Position numbers and translations under genes: made by a program. This document shows positions 59,666 to 64,000 of a stretch of 64,000 bases of DNA, one piece after another (the stretch's first letter is position 1; each line of letters opens with the position of its first letter). The notes below the pieces were generated by a model, which was not told where the DNA came from, did no database searches, and was given only the letters and a program-made list of their open reading frames with translations. Origin of the DNA: Sphingobacterium sp. UBA5670 (lineage in GTDB: Bacteria; Bacteroidota; Bacteroidia; Sphingobacteriales; Sphingobacteriaceae). The DNA lies in assembly GCF_002420705.1 (NCBI RefSeq), contig NZ_DIIM01000004.1:54987-118986 (forward strand). The letters run 5' to 3'.

Positions 59666-59673
59666 TAACTTTG
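59666..59673 (+). promoter_or_regulatory. -7 box overlapping the helicase start region
   Basis: TAACTTTG is a perfect -7 box whose last three bases are the TTG that could serve as start codon at 59671. If it is used, the transcript begins near 59678-59680, right at or after the GTG at 59677. Confidence 0.4.
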
Positions 59674-59676
59674 AGG

Positions 59677-61101
59677 GTGTTCATCAAAAATCTGTTAATA
59701 CAGCAATTCCCATGGCAGGCCACCGATCAGCAGTTGGAGGCCTTCGAATTACTGCAAGAATTTCTACTCGCTTTTGACAAGCAATCCTGCTTTGTACTGA
59801 GAGGATACGCCGGTACGGGAAAGACAACGTTAATTTCGGCACTGGTCAAAGTACTACCGGCATTGCGCAAAAAAGCTGTTCTGCTAGCTCCAACGGGCAG
59901 GGCCGCAAAAGTAATCACCTATTATTCGGGACGCAAAGCACTAACGATCCACAAGAAAATCTATCGAAAAAAATCTGCTGTTTCATTTCAGCTGGATTTC
60001 ACTTTAGCGGAGAACCTTCATGAAGATACTTTATTTATCATTGATGAGGCTTCTATGATATCCAATGCACCTGTGAATGCGTTTTCAGGAAGTCTTTTGG
60101 ATGACCTGATCCGCTATGTGCAATCAGGAAAGAACTGCACGCTATTATTTGTTGGGGATACCGCCCAGTTACCTCCTGTAGGACTCCTAGACAGCCCCGC
60201 ATTAAACCCAAGTTATCTCGAAAGTGAATTTCATCTATGCGTTTATCCACATGAACTGACCTCCGTTGTCCGTCAATCTAAAGATTCGGGCATACTGTAT
60301 AATGCGACAAAAATACGCGAAGAGATAACCTCAGCTGAAGAAGATCAAGATGACTTTCCCTTCCCCAAATTCATAACAAAAGGATTTAAAGACCTTTACA
60401 GAATGACAGGTGAACGGTTAATCGAAGGGATAAACTATGCCTATGACAAATATGGAGTCGAAAATACAATGATTATCTGTCGTTCAAATCGCTCTGCAAA
60501 CCTATACAACCAAAATATAAGGAACAGGATTTTGTTCCGGGACGAGGAGCTGACCGGCGGAGATTATATTATGGTTGTTAAGAACAACTACTTCTGGTTG
60601 CAGGAAAACAATATGGGCGATGGGTTTATTGCAAATGGTGATATGGCCAAGGTGCGAAAAGTGAGCAATATACATGACCAGCATGGATTTCGATTTGCAG
60701 ATGTCACACTTGAATTTGTAGACATTGATGAAATAGAACCTATCACTTGCCGCGTGATCCTAGACAGCCTCTATACGGACAGTCCCAACCTGCCTTATGA
60801 AACCCAGAAAACACTCTACGAAGAGATCGCCTTGGATTATGCCGATATTATGGATAAAAAAGACCGTCTCGAAGCAATCAAAAAGGATCCCTATTATAAT
60901 GCGCTTCAGATTAAATTTGCATTTGCAATTACCTGCCATAAAGCGCAGGGCGGCCAATGGCCAATCGTCTTTGTCGACCAGGGTTATATAAACGATGACA
61001 TGTTGGATCTTGAATTTTTAAGATGGCTGTATACGGGAGTGACACGGGCAACAAAAGAGCTTTTTTTGGTTAATTTCAGTGAAAACTTCTATCCATCATA
61101 G
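59677..61101 (+). CDS. RecD-like superfamily 1 helicase
   Basis: 474 residues from GTG 59677 (476 from TTG 59671). There is no ATG before the conserved ATP site, and a stop at 59662-59664 limits the start. Walker A GYAGTGKTT, then LLAPTGRAAKVI, FIIDEASMIS (DEAD-box like motif II), FVGDTAQLPPVG, and the C-terminal FAITCHKAQGGQWPIVFVDQ and WLYTGVTRATKELFLV. Such short RecD-like (RecD2/PIF1-related) enzymes are ATP-dependent 5'-3' DNA helicases; the cellular role here is unknown. Divergent from the DUF3822 operon. Confidence 0.85.
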   Translation: MFIKNLLIQQFPWQATDQQLEAFELLQEFLLAFDKQSCFVLRGYAGTGKTTLISALVKVLPALRKKAVLLAPTGRAAKVITYYSGRKALTIHKKIYRKKSAVSFQLDFTLAENLHEDTLFIIDEASMISNAPVNAFSGSLLDDLIRYVQSGKNCTLLFVGDTAQLPPVGLLDSPALNPSYLESEFHLCVYPHELTSVVRQSKDSGILYNATKIREEITSAEEDQDDFPFPKFITKGFKDLYRMTGERLIEGINYAYDKYGVENTMIICRSNRSANLYNQNIRNRILFRDEELTGGDYIMVVKNNYFWLQENNMGDGFIANGDMAKVRKVSNIHDQHGFRFADVTLEFVDIDEIEPITCRVILDSLYTDSPNLPYETQKTLYEEIALDYADIMDKKDRLEAIKKDPYYNALQIKFAFAITCHKAQGGQWPIVFVDQGYINDDMLDLEFLRWLYTGVTRATKELFLVNFSENFYPS

Positions 61102-61192
61102 GATTATTACACGAATTATTCGCAAAAGAACCTAATTATAAATATTTTTACGTCCAAAACCATTATTATACAATTATCTATATCATTATTTA

Positions 61193-63679
61193 ATGCATAA
61201 GTTCTACTTTATCTTAGCAGCCAGCTTATTACCCTATATTGGCACTGCACAACAGGCGAAAGAGGTGCCTATAAAAGCCAACTATCAGTTAGCGGCGAAA
61301 TTTTCCCCTGAAAAATTAAAGAAAATGATTTTTTCAACGAGTATCAAACCAAACTGGATCAATTTTTCTGATCGCTTTTGGTATGATTACGCAAGCCCAC
61401 AAGGAAGAAATTGGTACATTGTTAACCCGGCCCTCAAAAAGAAAGAACTTCTTTTCAATAATGACGACATCGCTGCTCAAATTACTAAAATCGTTAAAAA
61501 CCCAGTAGATGCCCAACATTTGGAATTACAAGGGCTTCGATTCACCAAAGATGAGAAAAAATTAAGATTTCAGGTTCAGAGCACCCAAGATACCGTGAAA
61601 TCCAAAGATGAAATACAAAAGCTCAAAAATAAGTCCGACACCACTAAAAAGAAACTCTTTTATCTGGAATACGACCTGGCAACAAAGTCTGTCTTAGAAA
61701 TCAGTGACTCGACAAAAGTTAAATCGCCATTGGGTTGGGCGAGCTTCTCCCCAGATACTAATACAGTTTACTTTGCAAAAGACTATAATCTATATTGGAT
61801 GGACAGATCCAACTATCTTAAAGCGGTAAAAAATGAAAAGGACAGCACCATTGTAGAGCACCAGATAACAAAAGACGGTGTGCAATATTATGCTTGGGGC
61901 GGTGATGAATACAGCACAACTACCGGTGACGAAAAAGATAAAGACAATGATCCTAAACGTAAGCGGGTATGGATCAGCTGGTCGCCGGATGGTCGTTATT
62001 TTACCTTGAGCAGGAAGGACAACCGTTCATTAAAACCTTTGTGGGTAATCAATAATGTTGGCTCATCCCGACCGACACTTGAAACTTATAAATACCAAAT
62101 GCCAGGTGAGGTCGATTCAACGGAAACTGAACTTTATATCTTTGATGCAGGAGCAAAAACTCCACGTCGCATCAATGTATCTGCGTTCAAAAACCAGACC
62201 CTCTCTACCTGGACCAAAACACCAGATAAAAATTCGTATAAAGAGGATTATTTTATCAACTACTGGTTAGGCAATAACGAGGAATTTTACATTTCACGTT
62301 CTAGCCGTGACCTCAAACGGATTGACCTCCTAAAAGTCAATATAAATGGCACAGTGAACAACATTATCCAAGAGCGTTCTAATGTATATCTGGATGTTCA
62401 AAAACCATTCCTGATTGAGAATAAAAAGCAATTGGTTCATTGGTCAGAAAGAGATGGCTGGGGCCATTACTACCTCTACGACACAAATGGAAAATTGATT
62501 AATCAAATCACAAAAGGTGCCTTTCATACAGAAGAAATTACTGGTTTAGACCCTGCTTCAGGAACACTATACTTTACAGCATCGGGCCGTGAGAAAAACG
62601 AAGACCCCTATTATCTGCATCAATACAGTGTAAATACTACTGGCTCCGGAATTAAACTATTAAACCCGGGAAATTTTGATCACCAGGTGGAAATGAGTGA
62701 ATCCACCCGGTATTTTGTTAATAATTCCTCCAGGGTAAACACGACTCCTGAATCCGTCTTATACAATAGCAGTGGACAAAAAGTAATGACATTGGAAAAG
62801 GCCGATCTGTCTTTACTATTTGCTGCTGGATACAAATTTCCAGAACCTTTTAAAGTAAAAGCTGGGGATGGCACCACTGATCTCTATGGAGTCATGTACA
62901 AACCATTTGACTTTGATAGTACCAAGACATATCCCATTGTCGAATATGTATATCCCGGACCTCAGACCGAAGCTGTCAATAAATCCTTTGGAAGAAGCAT
63001 GGACAGAATTGACAGGCTAGCGCAATTCGGTTTTATCGTCATCACCGTCGGTAACCGTGGTGGACATCCTTCACGTTCACAATGGTATCATACTTATGGC
63101 TATGGCAATCTGCGTGACTATGGTTTGGAAGATAAAAAAGTCGCGGCGGAACAGCTTGCTGATCGTTATAAATACATTGACATAAACCGTGTCGGTATAA
63201 CTGGTCACTCCGGCGGTGGATTTATGTCTACAGCAGCGATGCTTATTTACCCTGACTTCTTTAAAGTTGCCGTATCTGGAGCAGGAAATCATGAAAACCA
63301 GATCTACAACCGTTGGTGGAGCGAGCGTCATCATGGCGTAACAGAAAAAGTATCCGCTAAAGGCGATACTACATTCTCGTACCAAATCAATAAAAATACG
63401 GAGATCGCAAAAAACCTGAAAGGCAGACTATTGATCGCCACTGGAGATATCGATAACAATGTACACCCGGCTAACTCCATTCGAATGGTCGATGCACTGA
63501 TTAAAGCCAACAAAAGATTTGATTTCCTACTATTACCGGGACAAAGACATGGCTTTGGCGATATGACGGAATATTTCTTTTGGAAAATGGGCGATTACTT
63601 TAGCCAATATCTGTTGGGTGATTCCAAGATGAACGAAGTTGATATGACTGAAATGAATCGAGAAAAGCCACAAAAATAA
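61193..63679 (+). CDS. S9 family peptidase, dipeptidyl-peptidase IV type
   Basis: 828 residues with a signal peptide (cut near GTAQ), so periplasmic or secreted. The N-terminal beta-propeller (about 80-540) has ISWSPDGRYFTLSRKDN. The C-terminal alpha/beta hydrolase has catalytic Ser673 in GITGHSGGGFMS, Asp754 in GDIDNNVHP and a His in GQRHGFGD. It removes N-terminal dipeptides, typically after proline or alanine, and would help to use external peptides. A terminator-like hairpin begins 37 bp after the stop. Confidence 0.92.
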   Translation: MHKFYFILAASLLPYIGTAQQAKEVPIKANYQLAAKFSPEKLKKMIFSTSIKPNWINFSDRFWYDYASPQGRNWYIVNPALKKKELLFNNDDIAAQITKIVKNPVDAQHLELQGLRFTKDEKKLRFQVQSTQDTVKSKDEIQKLKNKSDTTKKKLFYLEYDLATKSVLEISDSTKVKSPLGWASFSPDTNTVYFAKDYNLYWMDRSNYLKAVKNEKDSTIVEHQITKDGVQYYAWGGDEYSTTTGDEKDKDNDPKRKRVWISWSPDGRYFTLSRKDNRSLKPLWVINNVGSSRPTLETYKYQMPGEVDSTETELYIFDAGAKTPRRINVSAFKNQTLSTWTKTPDKNSYKEDYFINYWLGNNEEFYISRSSRDLKRIDLLKVNINGTVNNIIQERSNVYLDVQKPFLIENKKQLVHWSERDGWGHYYLYDTNGKLINQITKGAFHTEEITGLDPASGTLYFTASGREKNEDPYYLHQYSVNTTGSGIKLLNPGNFDHQVEMSESTRYFVNNSSRVNTTPESVLYNSSGQKVMTLEKADLSLLFAAGYKFPEPFKVKAGDGTTDLYGVMYKPFDFDSTKTYPIVEYVYPGPQTEAVNKSFGRSMDRIDRLAQFGFIVITVGNRGGHPSRSQWYHTYGYGNLRDYGLEDKKVAAEQLADRYKYIDINRVGITGHSGGGFMSTAAMLIYPDFFKVAVSGAGNHENQIYNRWWSERHHGVTEKVSAKGDTTFSYQINKNTEIAKNLKGRLLIATGDIDNNVHPANSIRMVDALIKANKRFDFLLLPGQRHGFGDMTEYFFWKMGDYFSQYLLGDSKMNEVDMTEMNREKPQK

Positions 63680-63686
63680 CGGTTAC

Positions 63687-64000
63687 ATGACCCACAATGA
63701 AAAATTAGCATTTCTATCCGTTACCTTGAGATCTTTCGAGGTAACGGATTTTTCTTTGGATATCCTTCAGGGAATAACACTGACCGATCTGTTGAACATT
63801 TCCTTAGAAAAAGACAAGAAGATTGCCTTCCGCGCCGCATGGGTATTTGAAACCATCGTTTTAAAAAATACAACACTGCTAAAATGTGTTCTCCCGCAAT
63901 TCTTGGATAATTTAAAGAAACAAAAGAATTGGAGCTGTCTTAGAAGCTACACTAAAATTCTGCTATTTCTGACCTCGAAAAAAAATAAAGAATATACGCT
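63687..64000 (+). CDS. Start of a conserved-looking protein of unknown function, cut by window edge
   Basis: Open from an ATG at 63687 to the last base (104 codons). The product begins MTHNEKLAFLSVTLRSFE and continues with a helical region (KIAFRAAWVFETIVLKN, then LPQFLDNLKKQKNWSCLRSY) that suggests HEAT-like helical repeats. I do not recognise a family. It starts 7 bp after the S9 peptidase stop, and a terminator-like hairpin lies inside its first 22 codons. Confidence 0.6.
   Translation, partial: MTHNEKLAFLSVTLRSFEVTDFSLDILQGITLTDLLNISLEKDKKIAFRAAWVFETIVLKNTTLLKCVLPQFLDNLKKQKNWSCLRSYTKILLFLTSKKNKEYT
63716..63754 (+). terminator. Terminator-like hairpin inside the 5' end of the last gene
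   Basis: ATCCGTTACC (63716-63725) and GGTAACGGAT (63740-63749) are perfect arms followed by TTTTTC-like sequence. By position it would end the S9 peptidase transcript, but it overlaps the next reading frame. Confidence 0.6.

Noticed and set aside
1..64000. CRISPR arrays, phage genes, transposases
   Set aside because: No regularly spaced repeats, integrase, transposase or phage structural gene was found on either strand.

Overview
The window is a chromosomal segment of a Bacteroidota bacterium, most likely Sphingobacteriaceae and probably Sphingobacterium (genus inferred from protein character, not from a search). The grounds are an AT-rich genome, genes mostly without a Shine-Dalgarno site, promoters of the form TTG-N19/20-TAnnTTTG (seen in front of both tRNA genes and one operon), bacillithiol synthesis (bshB1), a sulfite reductase with a C-terminal HEPN domain, fimbrillin-type lipoproteins with FISUMP C-termini, and lineage-typical families (DUF4294, DUF4296, DUF3822, DUF6090). 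There is no CRISPR array, prophage or intact insertion sequence.

Layout. 0-10.8 kb: the end of a MORN-repeat protein, a secreted glycoside-hydrolase-like protein, an SDR oxidoreductase, two GNAT acetyltransferases, DUF6090 and DUF72 proteins, a LOV-domain (blue-light type) histidine kinase overlapping its response regulator, a tRNA-Ser with a decayed copy of its 3' end, a Gre-like protein and a BON lipoprotein. 10.8-17.9 kb, minus strand: tcdA, a TatD-like hydrolase, pabB, purA, a Fur-family regulator and the RelA/SpoT ppGpp enzyme. 18-20.1 kb: a DUF4294 protein, glutathione peroxidase and bshB1. 20.2-30.2 kb: a Pst-like ABC importer diverging from a complete assimilatory sulfate operon (HEPN sulfite reductase, two siroheme enzymes, cysH, cysD, cysN). 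30.7-44.7 kb: gdhA, small membrane proteins, mutS2, YggS, aspartate kinase, a THUMP-like methyltransferase, an LLM oxidoreductase, several lipoproteins and a two-heme cytochrome.

The accessory part is 44.8-56.3 kb. Two paralogous cassettes each contain an AraC-family regulator, a 60-78 residue peptide with a conserved ExGIAAGS core, and a fimbrillin/FISUMP lipoprotein directly downstream of the peptide. They are flanked by a GH29 alpha-L-fucosidase and an M60-like (mucin-type) metallopeptidase lipoprotein. These two enzyme genes share a near-identical 35-bp bipartite inverted-repeat element upstream, and half of it recurs in front of the glycoside-hydrolase-like gene at 438. This suggests one unlinked LacI-type repressor controls host-glycan degradation genes. 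A DUF4287 gene remnant and an orphan Imm5-like gene mark the edge of this region.

56.3-64 kb returns to housekeeping: tRNA-Leu, an aldo/keto reductase, the DUF3822-rsmD-coaD operon, a RecD-like helicase with a non-ATG start, a DPP-IV-type S9 peptidase, and a gene cut by the window edge.

The best candidate for an undescribed system is the duplicated AraC / GIAAGS peptide / fimbrillin cassette.
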